Shown one piece after another: positions 15,824 through 24,349 of a DNA stretch of 33,005 nucleotides; the stretch's first letter is position 1, and every line of letters begins with the position of its first letter. Source of the stretch: Clostridiales bacterium. GTDB lineage: Bacteria; Bacillota; Clostridia; Christensenellales; Aristaeellaceae. The stretch spans positions 1-33,005 of the forward strand of contig SVGQ01000024.1 in assembly GCA_015056245.1 (NCBI GenBank), given 5' to 3'. Made by a program: the position numbers and the translations under genes. Below the pieces are notes generated by a model. That model worked only from the letters and a program-made list of their open reading frames with translations, was not told the origin of the DNA and searched no databases.

Positions 15824-16666
15824 TCAGCCCTTGACAGCGCCAGCCATCACACCGGAAACGATGTACTTCTGGCAGGTCAGGTAGAAAACAACGATAGGCA
15901 CGATGGACATCATGATCAGCGCCATTACCGCGCCCAGATCCACATGACCGTAGCTGCCCTGCAGGTACTGAATGTGAATGGGAATGGTGCGGTACATGGT
16001 GCGGTCCAGCACCAGATAGGGCAGCAGATAGTCGTTCCACACCCACATGATCTCCAGAACGCCCACGGAGATAAAGATGGGCTTGAGCATGGGGAACACC
16101 ACGCTGAAGAAGGTGCGCAGCGGGCCGCAGCCGTCGATGGCAGCTGCCTCTTCGATCGCCAGCGGCATGCCTTTGACAAAGCCCACAAACATGAACACTG
16201 CAAGGCCCGCGCCAAAGCCCAGATAAATCACCGGGATGGTGTAGGGGGTGTTCAGCTTGGTCACATTGGCGGTTTTCGCCAGTGTAAACATAACCATCTG
16301 GAAGGGCACGATCATGGAGAAAACGCACAGGTAGTACACGATACGGGAGAAGATATCATCCACGCGGGAGATGTACCACGCTGCCATGGAGGTGCAGATC
16401 AGAATGAATGCCGCGGAGAGAATGGTGATGACGAAACTGTATCCCACAGAACGAATGAAGGGATAATCGCCAACAGTCATACCATTTTTATAGTTATCCC
16501 AGCCCATAAAAGTTTCCGCATTGGGCAGGGCAAAGGTATCGGTGTTGATGGAGCCGTTTTCCTTAAAGGAATTGTACCCCACCACCACGATGGGCATCAT
16601 GTAGATAACGCAGATCACGATAAAGAGCAAAGAAAGAAGGTTTTTGCCCAGATGCTTGCTTTTCAT
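15824..16666 (-). CDS. Carbohydrate ABC transporter permease (MalG/LacG type)
   Basis: The 280-aa inner-membrane permease has six predicted helices. The cytoplasmic EAA loop EEAAAIDGCGPLRTFFSVVF (about 179-198) contacts the ATPase in this family. KNLLSLLFIVICVIYMMPIV forms the first helix, and the C-terminus YIVSGVMAGAVKG is typical of MalG-type subunits. Its ATG overlaps the stop of the upstream permease by one base (TAATG), indicating translational coupling; GGAGG lies 10 nt upstream. It pairs with the upstream MalF-type subunit. The substrate is probably a sugar or oligosaccharide, but no glycosidase is present to suggest which. Confidence 0.92.
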   Translation of the reverse strand: MKSKHLGKNLLSLLFIVICVIYMMPIVVVGYNSFKENGSINTDTFALPNAETFMGWDNYKNGMTVGDYPFIRSVGYSFVITILSAAFILICTSMAAWYISRVDDIFSRIVYYLCVFSMIVPFQMVMFTLAKTANVTKLNTPYTIPVIYLGFGAGLAVFMFVGFVKGMPLAIEEAAAIDGCGPLRTFFSVVFPMLKPIFISVGVLEIMWVWNDYLLPYLVLDRTMYRTIPIHIQYLQGSYGHVDLGAVMALIMMSIVPIVVFYLTCQKYIVSGVMAGAVKG

Positions 16667-17577
16667 TACTGCTGCACCTCCTTGCTCTTGGTAGCCCGGA
16701 GCTGGATAAGGGCAATGGCTGCCACCAGAATGAAGAACAGCACAGCCTTGGCCTGACCCACACCGCGGGATTTGGAGTTCAGATAGAAGGTATTATAGAT
16801 ATTCAGCGCAAGCATCTCCGTGGTGCGGATCACCGTTCCATCCGGCTGGAAGGAGAACGGCTGACCGCCGGTGAGCACCAGGTTCTGGTCGAAGAGCTTG
16901 AAGCCGTTTGTCAGCGAAAGGAAAGTACAAATGGTGATGGAGGGCATCACGGTGGGGATGGTGATATGCCACAGGGTATGCCAGCCGTTGGCGCCGTCGA
17001 TCTGGGCTGCCTCCAGCATTTCCTCGGGCACAGACTGCAAACCGGCGATGTAGATAATCATCATGTAGCCGATCTGCTGCCAGCTGAGCATGATCATCAG
17101 GCCCCAGTAACCCAGCCGGGAATCCAGCACGATGGAGGTGCCGTACTTGGCAAGGAAACCATCAAAAATGGTGGACCAGATGTAGCCCAGCACGATGCCG
17201 CCGATCAGGTTGGGCATAAAGAATACGCCGCGGAACACATTGGAACCCTTGATGCCGCGGGTGAGGGCATATGCCACCGCAAACGCGCCCAGATTGATGA
17301 TCACCAGCGAGGTGACCGCCACCAGCGCGGTGTACCAGAACGCATGCATAAAGCCGGGATCCTGCAAGGCCTTTGTGTAGTTGGACAAGCCCACCCACTT
17401 GGCGTTGCTGGTGATGGTGAATTTACAGAATGACAAATAAATACCGTGAATAAAAGGCCACAGAAAGCCAATACAGAATGCCAGAAACGTTGGCAGGAGG
17501 AAGATGGGAAACATCCGTTGAATAGGGCGGCGAATGAGCTTGGAGTTCACAGCCGCAGAGCTTCTTTGCTTTTTCAT
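16666..17577 (-). CDS. Carbohydrate ABC transporter permease (MalF/UgpA type)
   Basis: The 303-aa permease has six predicted helices and the EAA loop EEMLEAAQIDGANGWHTLWH at about 208-227. The family-typical GLSNYTKALQDPGF segment follows the first helix. It forms the membrane channel with the MalG-type subunit encoded directly downstream. The start at 17577 follows AAGGAG at 9 nt, and the longer frame to 17631 lacks a ribosome site. A strong hairpin lies between this gene and the binding-protein gene, which would favour a higher level of the binding protein. No ATPase gene is present in the operon; such systems often share an MsiK/UgpC-type ATPase encoded elsewhere. Confidence 0.92.
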   Translation of the reverse strand: MKKQRSSAAVNSKLIRRPIQRMFPIFLLPTFLAFCIGFLWPFIHGIYLSFCKFTITSNAKWVGLSNYTKALQDPGFMHAFWYTALVAVTSLVIINLGAFAVAYALTRGIKGSNVFRGVFFMPNLIGGIVLGYIWSTIFDGFLAKYGTSIVLDSRLGYWGLMIMLSWQQIGYMMIIYIAGLQSVPEEMLEAAQIDGANGWHTLWHITIPTVMPSITICTFLSLTNGFKLFDQNLVLTGGQPFSFQPDGTVIRTTEMLALNIYNTFYLNSKSRGVGQAKAVLFFILVAAIALIQLRATKSKEVQQ

Positions 17578-17615
17578 ATTCAGCCGCTCCTTTGGATTTG
17601 GAAAGAGTGACGAAA

Positions 17616-17645
17616 CCGGGGAGCGGGGCAACGCCCGCTCCCCGG
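17616..17645 (-). terminator. Intra-operon hairpin after the binding-protein gene
   Basis: A perfect 12-bp GC-rich stem (17616-17627 with 17634-17645, 6-nt loop) is followed by only TTT on the minus strand. This position and strength are typical of a leaky terminator or 3' mRNA stabiliser that raises binding-protein mRNA above permease mRNA. Confidence 0.6.
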
Positions 17646-17668
17646 AGAAAGTTTGTTTCTGTCAGTTG

Positions 17669-18940
17669 TTACTGAGCAGCATACTGGGTAGCCCAGCCCT
17701 GAACGAAAGCGGTAACCACATCGTCCCAGGAACCGGTGCCGGCAGAATACTGAGTCAGAGCAGCCACAACGCCAGCGCGCCAGGTGTCAACGTTGGGGGT
17801 GTGGTTGAAGGCCCAGGACACAACGTACTTGCCATCGGCGATGTAACGGTTGGCATCGTTGAAGAACACGTTGGCAGAAGCCTTGGCAGCCTTGAAGGGG
17901 ATGGGGCCAAACTGCTCAGCCATCATGGTGGTGCCTTCGTCGGAGGTGACAACCCACTTCAGGAAGTCCAGAGTAGCCTTCTGATCAGCTTCGGAAGCCT
18001 GGCTGTTGACGGCCCAGCAGTTCTCGGTGCCGCAGGGCAGAGCAGCGTTTTCTTCGCCTTCCACGCCGATGTAGATGGGCAGCATGACCAGATCTTCAGG
18101 ATTCATGCCGTACTTGCCGGTCAGGTTGGCATATTCCCAGGTGCCGTTCTGATAGAAAGCAGCCTTGCCTTCGCCGAACTCAGCCAGAGACTGGTCGCCG
18201 GTGGCGGAAGCCAGCTGGGAGGGCTCGGTGGAGGAGTTGTTGATGTACAGATCCCAGATCTTCTGGAAGCCGTCCAGGTAAGCGCCGGTGATGGTGGCGG
18301 GCTGAGAGGTCACGCCGTTGTCACGGAACTCGTAGTACAGGGGCATGTTGGCCAGGTGGCCGGAGAAGCGCCAGGAGGAGGAACCATCCAGACCGGCAGA
18401 GGAGAAGGCATCGAAGCCCAGCTCGTCCTTACGGAGATGGATGTCTTCGACAACAGCCTTGAGGGTCTCGAAGTTGGTGATCTCTTCTACCTTGTGGCCG
18501 GCTTTCTCCAGCAGAGCCTTGTTGGTGATGATGCCGAAGGCCTCGTAGCAGTAGCCCACAGCCAGCAGCTCGCCGTTCTCGCCGTAGAGGTTGAAGTCGT
18601 TGGTGGTGAGCTCGTTGGCGAACTCGGTGCCGGTGAGATCCAGCAGGAAATCGCCCCAGGTGTCGATGCCGGCCTGGTTGCCGCACTGGAACAGGGTGGG
18701 GGCGTTGGCGCCCTTATCCATCTCGGCGGTCAGGGTCTCGGAGTAGGTGCCGGAAGCGGCGGTAACGACCTTAACTTCTACGCCGGTCTGCTCGGTGTAG
18801 GTCTTGGCCAGAGCCTGCCAGGCTTCATCGGCTTCGGGCTTGAAGTTGAGGTAGTAGACTTTGCCTTCTGCGGCAGAAGCCACAGAGACCAGAGACAGCA
18901 GCATGGCAACAGCCAGCACCAGAGCGAACAGTTTCTTCAT
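17669..18940 (-). CDS. Extracellular solute-binding protein, family 1 (sugar ABC transporter)
   Basis: The 423-aa protein is first in the operon. It has a signal peptide (MKKLFALVLAVAMLLSLVSV, then ASAAEG) and the family-1 binding-protein pattern: NFKPEADEAWQALAKTYTEQ, GYCYEAFGIITNKALLEKAG, GKAAFYQNGTWEYANL and the C-terminal WRAGVVAALTQY region. There is no lipobox Cys, only an ASA|AE-type signal peptidase I site, which is unusual for a Gram-positive binding protein, most of which are lipid-anchored. It should capture a carbohydrate and deliver it to the two downstream permeases. AAGGAGG lies 9 nt before the ATG. Transcription starts at the LacI-controlled promoter at 19057-19085. Confidence 0.92.
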   Translation of the reverse strand: MKKLFALVLAVAMLLSLVSVASAAEGKVYYLNFKPEADEAWQALAKTYTEQTGVEVKVVTAASGTYSETLTAEMDKGANAPTLFQCGNQAGIDTWGDFLLDLTGTEFANELTTNDFNLYGENGELLAVGYCYEAFGIITNKALLEKAGHKVEEITNFETLKAVVEDIHLRKDELGFDAFSSAGLDGSSSWRFSGHLANMPLYYEFRDNGVTSQPATITGAYLDGFQKIWDLYINNSSTEPSQLASATGDQSLAEFGEGKAAFYQNGTWEYANLTGKYGMNPEDLVMLPIYIGVEGEENAALPCGTENCWAVNSQASEADQKATLDFLKWVVTSDEGTTMMAEQFGPIPFKAAKASANVFFNDANRYIADGKYVVSWAFNHTPNVDTWRAGVVAALTQYSAGTGSWDDVVTAFVQGWATQYAAQ

Positions 18941-19000
18941 GAAAGTGTACCTCCTTATAATTTTGCGGACTCGCCGCATTTTGAAACGACCGGCAGACTT

Positions 19001-19085
19001 GCGCCAACGTTTGCGCTTTCGCAGGCAACCCGCTGCACTCGTCTGTCATTGATTGCATTATATGCCATGCGCAAACGTTTGTCAA
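19001..19085 (-). promoter_or_regulatory. Consensus promoter with two LacI-type operators
   Basis: On the minus strand, perfect -35 TTGACA (19080-19085) and -10 TATAAT (19057-19062) boxes are separated by exactly 17 bp. Two AACGTT-centred palindromes of the LacI/CcpA class flank the start site: GCGCAAACGTTTG (19069-19081) overlaps the -35 and spacer, and GCGCCAACGTTTGCGC (19001-19016) lies in the leader. Their centres are 68 bp apart, which suits looping by a tetrameric LacI-family repressor. No lacI-like gene is in the window. Confidence 0.82.
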
Positions 19086-19195
19086 TATCCAAATTTGTAA
19101 TTTTCGAAAATTTTTCGCCCGGAAGCCACATGCGTTTCGCTGCAAGCCTTGCGCAGAAAAGCGCCGCCCCTGCTGCAACGGAGCATGCTCACCCC

Positions 19196-19229
19196 AACAA
19201 AAATGCACCCGGCAGTTTTCGCCGGGTGC
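19196..19229 (-). terminator. Intrinsic terminator of pflB-pflA
   Basis: A 9-bp stem GCACCCGGC/GCCGGGTGC (19205-19213 with 19221-19229) is followed on the minus strand by ATTTTTGTT. The rest of 19086-19275 shows no gene. Confidence 0.85.
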
Positions 19230-19275
19230 TCGGTGATCTGTATGACCGGGGCCTTCATTCTCGGCAGCCTCCCGC

Positions 19276-19992
19276 TCAGCCCCCGTACCGCCCCAGCAGG
19301 GCGCGCAGCTGCTGCATGCGCTCCCGCCCGGGCTCGGGCAGGTGCCCAAAGGGGAAGGGGATGTTCATTTGGTCGTACTTGGTCCGGCACAGCTTGCGGA
19401 AGGGCAGCAGCTCGATCTTATCCACACAGGGGTGCCGCTCTGCGATGGCCAGCAGCGCCTGCACGCTCTCCTCCGTATCGTTCAGGGTGGGGATGATCAC
19501 CTGCCGGAGGGTGGTGGGGATCCCTTCCTGCTGCAAGCGGGCAAGGAAGCGAAGCGGCAGCTCCAGCCCGCAGCCCACATGCTCCCGGTAGAGGGCATCG
19601 GTGGTGTACTTTACATCCAGCAGCACCCGGTCGGTATGGGCCAGCAGGGCTTCGCAGCCCTCGGGCGCATAGCAGCCGGAGGTATCCAGACAGGTGTTGA
19701 TGCCGCTTTCGTGGCACAGGCGGAACAGCTCGGCGGCGAAGGCCCGCTGCATCAGCGGCTCCCCGCCGGAGAGGGTGATGCCGCCTTCTTTACCGAAATA
19801 AGGGCGGCAGCGCAGGGCACGGCGCAGCACCTCCTGAGCAGTATACACCTCTCCCCCGTCCGCTGCCCAGGTATCCGGGTTATGGCAACAGCCGCAGCGG
19901 AGCGGGCAGCCCTGCAAAAACGCTACAAAGCGTACGCCGGGGCCATCCAGCGTGCCAAGGCTCTGAAAGGAGTGGATGCGTGCCTCCGCCAT
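19276..19992 (-). CDS. pflA: Pyruvate formate-lyase-activating enzyme (radical SAM)
   Basis: The 238-aa radical SAM protein has the activase cluster motif with Cys29, Cys33 and Cys36 (GCPLRCGCCHNPDTW), preceded by LDGPGVRFVAFLQ, and the SAM-binding GGEP (ITLSGGEPLMQ). DVKYTTDALY and LLPFRKLCRTKYDQMN are standard for PflA. It reductively cleaves S-adenosylmethionine to place the glycyl radical on PflB in anaerobic conditions. The ATG follows the pflB stop by one base (TAATATG), with GAGG 9 nt upstream, so the two are coupled. The length is normal for the family (E. coli 246 aa). Confidence 0.95.
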   Translation of the reverse strand: MAEARIHSFQSLGTLDGPGVRFVAFLQGCPLRCGCCHNPDTWAADGGEVYTAQEVLRRALRCRPYFGKEGGITLSGGEPLMQRAFAAELFRLCHESGINTCLDTSGCYAPEGCEALLAHTDRVLLDVKYTTDALYREHVGCGLELPLRFLARLQQEGIPTTLRQVIIPTLNDTEESVQALLAIAERHPCVDKIELLPFRKLCRTKYDQMNIPFPFGHLPEPGRERMQQLRALLGRYGG

Positions 19993-19993
19993 A

Positions 19994-22225
19994 TTACATC
20001 GCCTCGTGGAAGGTACGGCTGATGACCTCCCGCTGCTGCTCCCGGCTCAGCTTGTTGAAGTTGACCGCATAGCCGGAAACGCGGATGGTCAGGTTGGGGT
20101 AGGCCTCCGGGTTCTCGTAGGCATCCATCAGGGTCTCCCGGTTGAGCACGTTCACGTTGATGTGGTGCGCCATCTGGGCGAAGTAGCCATCCAGAATGGA
20201 GACCAGGTTGCCCACCCGCTCGCCTTCATCCCGGCCCAGGGCCTCGGGGGTGATGGAGAAGGTGTTGGAGATGCCGTCCCGGCAGTCGTCGTAGCTGATC
20301 TTGGCCACAGAGTTGAGGGAGGCCAGCGCGCCGTTCTGCTCCCGGTTGTGCATGGGGTTGGCACCGGGGGCGAAGGGCTCGGTGTTCTTGCGCCCGTCGG
20401 GGGTAGCGCCGGTATTCTTGCCGTACATCACGTTGGAGGTGATGGTGAGCACAGACAGGGTGTGGATGGCGTTGCGGTAGGCGGGGGTCTTGCGCAGCTC
20501 GGTGATCATGCGGTGGGTCATATCCCTGGCGATGAGATCCACCCGGTCGTCGTCGTTGCCGAACTTGGGGAACTCGCCCACCGTGTTGAAGCCGGTGATG
20601 TAGCCATCATCGGAGCGGATGGGCTGCACATCGGCATAGCGGATGGCGCTGAGGGAGTCTGCCACCACCGAAAGACCGGCGATGCCGAATGCCATGAAGC
20701 GCTCCACATCGGTATCGTGGAGGGCCATCTGGGTCTTTTCGTAGGCATACTTGTCGTGCATGTAGTGGATCACGTTCATGGTGTTCACATACAGGTGGCT
20801 CAGCCAGCCCATGTAGACCTCCATGCGGCGCATCACTTCATCGTAATCCAGCTTATCGCCCTGCATCACCTCCATCTGGGGGCCGATGGCCATGCTGCTG
20901 GAGGTATCGTAGCCGCCGTTGATGGCGATGAGCAGCAGCTTGGCCAGGTTGCAGCGGGCACCGAAGAACTGCATCTGCTTGCCCACCTTCATGGCGGAAA
21001 CGCAGCAGGCGATGGCATAATCATCGCCGTAGATGGGGCGCATCAGATCGTCGTTCTCGTACTGGATGGAGTCGGTATCGATAGAGACCTGGGCGCAGAA
21101 CTGCTTGAAGTTCTCCGGCAGGCGGGTGGACCAGAGCACCGTCAGGTTGGGCTCGGGAGAGGAGCCCAGCGTGTACAGCGTATTGAGCATACGGTAGCTG
21201 TTTTTGGTCACCAGCGTGCGGCCGTCCTCGCCCATGCCGCCAACGGCCTCGGTGATCCACATGGGGTCGCCGCCGAAGAGCTCGTTGTATTCGGGGGTGC
21301 GCAGGTGGCGGGCCATGCGCAGCTTGATGACAAAATCATCCATCAGCTCCTGTGCGCCCGCTTCGGTAAGGATGCCCGCATCGATATCCCGCTGGAGGTA
21401 GATATCGAAGAAGGTGCTCACGCGGCCCAGAGACATGGCCGCGCCGTTCTGCTCCTTGATGGCGCCCAGATAAGCGAAGTACGTCCACTGGATGGCTTCC
21501 TTGGCGTTGGCGGCGGGCTGGCTGATATCACAGCCGTACATAGCAGCCATTTCCTTCATATAGCCCAGGAAGGCGATCTGCTGGTACAGTTCCTCATCCA
21601 GACGGATCTGCTCCGTATCGAAGCTGACCTCACCCAGCTTGGCCTTATCCTTTTTCTTTTCCTCGATGAGGCGATCCACGCCGTAAAGGGCCACACGGCG
21701 GTAATCGCCAATGATGCGGCCGCGGCCGTAGGCATCCGGCAGACCGGTGATGACATGGCACTTGCGGGCCTTGCGCATCTCATCGGTATAGGCGCGGAAA
21801 ACGCCGTCGTTATGGGTGGTGCGGAAGCGGAACTCCTCCTCCACCTTGGGGCTGAGCTTGTAGCCATAGGCCTCGCAGGCCTGCTTGACCATGCGCATGC
21901 CGCCGAAGGGGTTCACGCCGCGCTTCAGGGGCCGGTTGGTCTGCAGACCCACGATCAGCTCATTTTCCTTATCGATGTAGCCGGGGCTGTAGCTGGTAAG
22001 GGAGGAAACCGTGGCGGTATCGATATCCAGCACGCCGCCGAACTGGCGCTCCAGGGCAAAAAGGCTCTGCACCTTCTTCATCAGCGCCTGGGTGCGGGGC
22101 GTTGCGCCGCAGAGGAAGCTGCTGTCGCCGGTGTATTCCCGGTAGTTCTGCTGGATGAAGTTGCGCACATTGATTTCATTCTGCCATGCGCCAGCTGCAA
22201 ATCCGCTCCAGTTCTTGTGTTCCAT
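19994..22225 (-). CDS. pflB: Formate C-acetyltransferase (pyruvate formate-lyase)
   Basis: The 743-aa protein has the full PFL signature: the active-site Cys pair in [10 protein letters not shown] (Cys407-Cys408) and the glycyl-radical site RVSGYAVNF near the C-terminus (Gly718), followed by [20 protein letters not shown]. coli PflB is 760 aa. It converts pyruvate and CoA to acetyl-CoA and formate. Formate feeds the one-carbon folate pool, which fits the ZTP riboswitch in its leader. The start at 22225 has AAGGAGG 8 nt upstream; the frame extends back into the leader but that part encodes the riboswitch. pflA follows at once. The gene is visibly richer in G+C than the riboswitch leader and the surface-protein gene beyond it. 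Confidence 0.97.
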   Translation of the reverse strand: MEHKNWSGFAAGAWQNEINVRNFIQQNYREYTGDSSFLCGATPRTQALMKKVQSLFALERQFGGVLDIDTATVSSLTSYSPGYIDKENELIVGLQTNRPLKRGVNPFGGMRMVKQACEAYGYKLSPKVEEEFRFRTTHNDGVFRAYTDEMRKARKCHVITGLPDAYGRGRIIGDYRRVALYGVDRLIEEKKKDKAKLGEVSFDTEQIRLDEELYQQIAFLGYMKEMAAMYGCDISQPAANAKEAIQWTYFAYLGAIKEQNGAAMSLGRVSTFFDIYLQRDIDAGILTEAGAQELMDDFVIKLRMARHLRTPEYNELFGGDPMWITEAVGGMGEDGRTLVTKNSYRMLNTLYTLGSSPEPNLTVLWSTRLPENFKQFCAQVSIDTDSIQYENDDLMRPIYGDDYAIACCVSAMKVGKQMQFFGARCNLAKLLLIAINGGYDTSSSMAIGPQMEVMQGDKLDYDEVMRRMEVYMGWLSHLYVNTMNVIHYMHDKYAYEKTQMALHDTDVERFMAFGIAGLSVVADSLSAIRYADVQPIRSDDGYITGFNTVGEFPKFGNDDDRVDLIARDMTHRMITELRKTPAYRNAIHTLSVLTITSNVMYGKNTGATPDGRKNTEPFAPGANPMHNREQNGALASLNSVAKISYDDCRDGISNTFSITPEALGRDEGERVGNLVSILDGYFAQMAHHINVNVLNRETLMDAYENPEAYPNLTIRVSGYAVNFNKLSREQQREVISRTFHEAM

Positions 22226-22263
22226 GGTGTTTTCCTCCTTCGTGACCCGAGCAATTTCCATAG

Positions 22264-22377
22264 AAAAAGGACAATCCTCCATTGCTTTCAACGAGGATTG
22301 CCCAGACGGTCGGCATTCATAACATCTACACTCCCCCGCGGTGCTCCGCGAAAAAAACCCGTCAGTCATGTGGATGC
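22264..22377 (-). promoter_or_regulatory. ZTP (pfl motif) riboswitch with terminator, pflB leader
   Basis: On the minus strand the leader has the pfl/ZTP motif order: UGACUGACGG, a U-rich link, the hairpin GCGG-AGCA-CCGC, GGGGGAG, then GCCGACCGUCUGGGC (22300-22314). GACGG pairs with CCGUC. The GGGC end is also one arm of a long hairpin (22269-22303) followed by five U (22264-22268), a terminator expression platform. ZTP riboswitches sense the purine intermediate ZMP/ZTP, which accumulates when formyl-folate is short, and turn on pfl and one-carbon genes. The aptamer is 22300-22377. Confidence 0.9.
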
Positions 22378-22383
22378 GGGATT

Positions 22384-22412
22384 ATTGTAGCAGAGTGGAA
22401 GGGGTTTGACAA
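22384..22412 (-). promoter_or_regulatory. Promoter of the pflB riboswitch leader
   Basis: On the minus strand, TTGTCA (22407-22412, 5/6), a 17-bp spacer and TACAAT (22384-22389, 5/6) place the transcript start just before the aptamer. Confidence 0.78.
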
Positions 22413-22497
22413 GGGGGTGGGGGTTGTTAAGTTTTTGACACTTCTCTGGAATAAACAATCGCACAATGGCATTTTTGAACAATGTTAACAATTACTA

Positions 22498-22525
22498 TTG
22501 CTATTTGTAAATTATTGTATATAAT
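22498..22525 (+). promoter_or_regulatory. Promoter of the first camelysin/beta-helix gene
   Basis: TTGCTA (22498-22503, 4/6), a 16-bp AT-rich spacer and a perfect TATAAT (22520-22525) lie 43 bp upstream of the start codon. The region 22440-22520 is markedly AT-rich and contains AACAATGTTAACAATT, a possible regulator site. Confidence 0.68.
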
Positions 22526-22567
22526 AAGAAGTGAACGTTCTGATTACACATTGAAAGGAGCACACAC

Positions 22568-24145
22568 ATGCAGAACAGAAAGGTTATCCTGATCGCCAGT
22601 ATTGTGCTGGCTCTGGCACTGAGTATCTCCGGTACTCTTGCCTATCTGACCGATACCGACAGCGATGTTAATGTCATGACCCTGGGCAACATCCAGATCG
22701 AACAGATCGAGTTGCAGCGCGTGGAGGGCGTGGATTACCGCAACGGCGGCGAAATCGCTGACGGCGATGAGCTGGAACCCTTTGAACAGGGCCAGCAGCT
22801 GTTCCCCTCCTACACCGATGACGAGTCGGATTACAGCGCAAAGATCCCCGATGACGAGCAGTTCTGGTGGGGATCCTACGTAACTGCCGATGTAACCGGA
22901 AACGGTTCCAGCAACGGCCTGTTTGACGACGGTCTTCAGGGTGCACTGGATAAGTTCGTCTTTGTTAAGAACACAGGCGATTCTCCGGCTTACTACCGCA
23001 CCTGGATCGCTCTGGAGTGCCCCGAGAGTCTTCGCTACGATCGCGACACCGTGGCCAAAGCCGATCTGTGGATAAACACCAACAGCAACCCCCGTTTTGA
23101 GTGGACCGAGAAAGAATACGTTGACATCGACGGTACCCGCTTCCTTGTTTTCTGCGCAACTTACCTCAAGGAGCTGCCCGCCGGTGAAATCTCCCGTCCC
23201 TCTCTGCTGCAGGTGGCTCTTACCGGAACCGCTGACAGCGAGGATATCGAAGCGCTGGGCGACACCTACACGATCCTGACCTTTACTCAGGCCGTACAGG
23301 TCAACAATCTGCCTGATGCCAAGACTGCGCTGGCGGCTGCCTTCGGCGAGCCTACCGCTGACAACCATCCCTGGGGAGATGCCGACGTAATGCCCAATGT
23401 GTACGTCACCACCCCCGAAGAAATGATGGATGCGCTGGGCAACGGCGGCAACATCATCGCTCCCGCCAACACTGAGATGCTCATGCAGACCGATGGTCCT
23501 ATCAGCATGGATGCCAACGGCGCAACCGTTGTGATGAACGGCGACGGTGCAGCCTCCGGCCGCTACGGTTACTTGGCCTTTATTCCTCCGACTGGCGAGA
23601 ATGCCGAAGTCAGCAATTTGAATGTGACTGGTAAGGGTTTCGTTGAGGTGGGCGACTACGATCTGAGCCGCGGCGGCACCTATACCGTCAACAATCTGGT
23701 GATCAAGGATCTGGCGGCTACCTATTCTGTTAAAGACCACGATAACTATGTGGCTTGCGCCTTCGGTCATTACGGAACAGCCACTCTCAACAACTGCGTT
23801 ATGACCGGCACCACCAATTTCAAGGAAGGCTATACACCCTATGATGTTGGTTTGCCCAACAAGTCCACCACCACCATCAATGGCGGTGAATACGGCAGCA
23901 TCTACCTCTGGTCCCAGGCGCATGCGACCATCAATGATGCCGAAGTAGACAGGATCGATTCTTGTGCTATTCCCAACAGTAATCTTGGCATGCTCACCAT
24001 CGGCAGCGGCACGCATGTAAAGACCCTCAATTTGATTCCTCCCGGAAACTACAAAACTGCAATTACCATCGAAGATGGTGCCATCATCGACGTGATCAAC
24101 TACAAAGGCAACTCGTACACTCTGGAAGAGTGGCTTAATCGCTGA
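22568..24145 (+). CDS. Camelysin/TasA-type secreted protein with C-terminal beta-helix
   Basis: The 525-aa protein starts with a SipW-type signal peptide: KVILIASIVLALALSISGTL, then AYLTDTDSDVN, the cleavage-site motif of camelysin/TasA proteins. Residues to about 260 form a TasA-like beta-domain (GNIQIEQIELQ; FVFVKNTGDSPAYYRTWIAL). VYVTTPEEMMDALGNGGNII (near 278-297) then leads into Asn/Gly/Thr-rich short strands typical of a right-handed beta-helix (TLNNCVMTGTT, TINGGEYGSIYLWS, TINDAEVDRI). TasA-family proteins form cell-surface fibres or are secreted; a surface adhesin or fibre role is inferred. AAAGGAG lies 7 nt upstream. A paralogue with the same order lies at 27121. No sipW gene is in the window. 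Both flanks carry ZTP riboswitch copies. Confidence 0.8.
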   Translation: MQNRKVILIASIVLALALSISGTLAYLTDTDSDVNVMTLGNIQIEQIELQRVEGVDYRNGGEIADGDELEPFEQGQQLFPSYTDDESDYSAKIPDDEQFWWGSYVTADVTGNGSSNGLFDDGLQGALDKFVFVKNTGDSPAYYRTWIALECPESLRYDRDTVAKADLWINTNSNPRFEWTEKEYVDIDGTRFLVFCATYLKELPAGEISRPSLLQVALTGTADSEDIEALGDTYTILTFTQAVQVNNLPDAKTALAAAFGEPTADNHPWGDADVMPNVYVTTPEEMMDALGNGGNIIAPANTEMLMQTDGPISMDANGATVVMNGDGAASGRYGYLAFIPPTGENAEVSNLNVTGKGFVEVGDYDLSRGGTYTVNNLVIKDLAATYSVKDHDNYVACAFGHYGTATLNNCVMTGTTNFKEGYTPYDVGLPNKSTTTINGGEYGSIYLWSQAHATINDAEVDRIDSCAIPNSNLGMLTIGSGTHVKTLNLIPPGNYKTAITIEDGAIIDVINYKGNSYTLEEWLNR

Positions 24146-24162
24146 TTCACCTTTCATACTCC

Positions 24163-24198
24163 GAAGCCTGTCTCTTTTTGGGGGACAGGCTTCTTGTC
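24163..24198 (+). terminator. Intrinsic terminator of the first camelysin/beta-helix gene
   Basis: A 10-bp stem GAAGCCTGTC/GACAGGCTTC (24163-24172 with 24184-24193) is followed by TTGTCTAT, 17 bp after the stop codon. It has no T-tract in the minus direction. Confidence 0.8.
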
Positions 24199-24229
24199 TA
24201 TATACTCCATATATTGCTTTCAGCTAAGG

Positions 24230-24343
24230 AAAAAAGGCAACCCGGCATTGGCTTTCAATGCGGATTGCCCAGACGATCGGCATTCATAACATCTACACTC
24301 CCCGCGGTGCTCCGCGAAAAAAAACCGTCAGTCATGTGGATGC
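24230..24343 (-). promoter_or_regulatory. Second ZTP riboswitch with terminator, no sense-strand gene downstream
   Basis: This is a near copy of the pflB leader in the same orientation: from GGATTGCCC to GGATGC (plus-strand reading) only three differences occur in about 83 nt. Two fall in the aptamer stem and keep it paired (GACGGU with AUCGUC). The terminator hairpin (about 24236-24270) differs in sequence from copy 1 but is still a long stem ending in six U (24230-24235). Both observations suggest the structure has been maintained. Downstream on the minus strand lies only the 3' end of the convergent surface-protein gene. Confidence 0.85.
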
Positions 24344-24349
24344 ACCTGT

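Noticed and set aside
19976-22390. 804-codon open frame opposite pflB
   Set aside because: pflB has full active-site motifs. The opposite frame is a codon-bias shadow with His/Val/Gly-rich low-motif translation.
22544-24157. 537-codon open frame on the minus strand behind the second riboswitch
   Set aside because: It would give the orphan riboswitch a target, but its ATG touches the GGAG, it ends beyond the promoter of the sense gene, and the translation mirrors the sense codons. The sense gene has a proper signal peptide and terminator.
22264-24343. Insertion sequence or transposon bounded by the riboswitch repeats
   Set aside because: The repeats are directly oriented, functional-looking leaders, and the enclosed gene is not a transposase.
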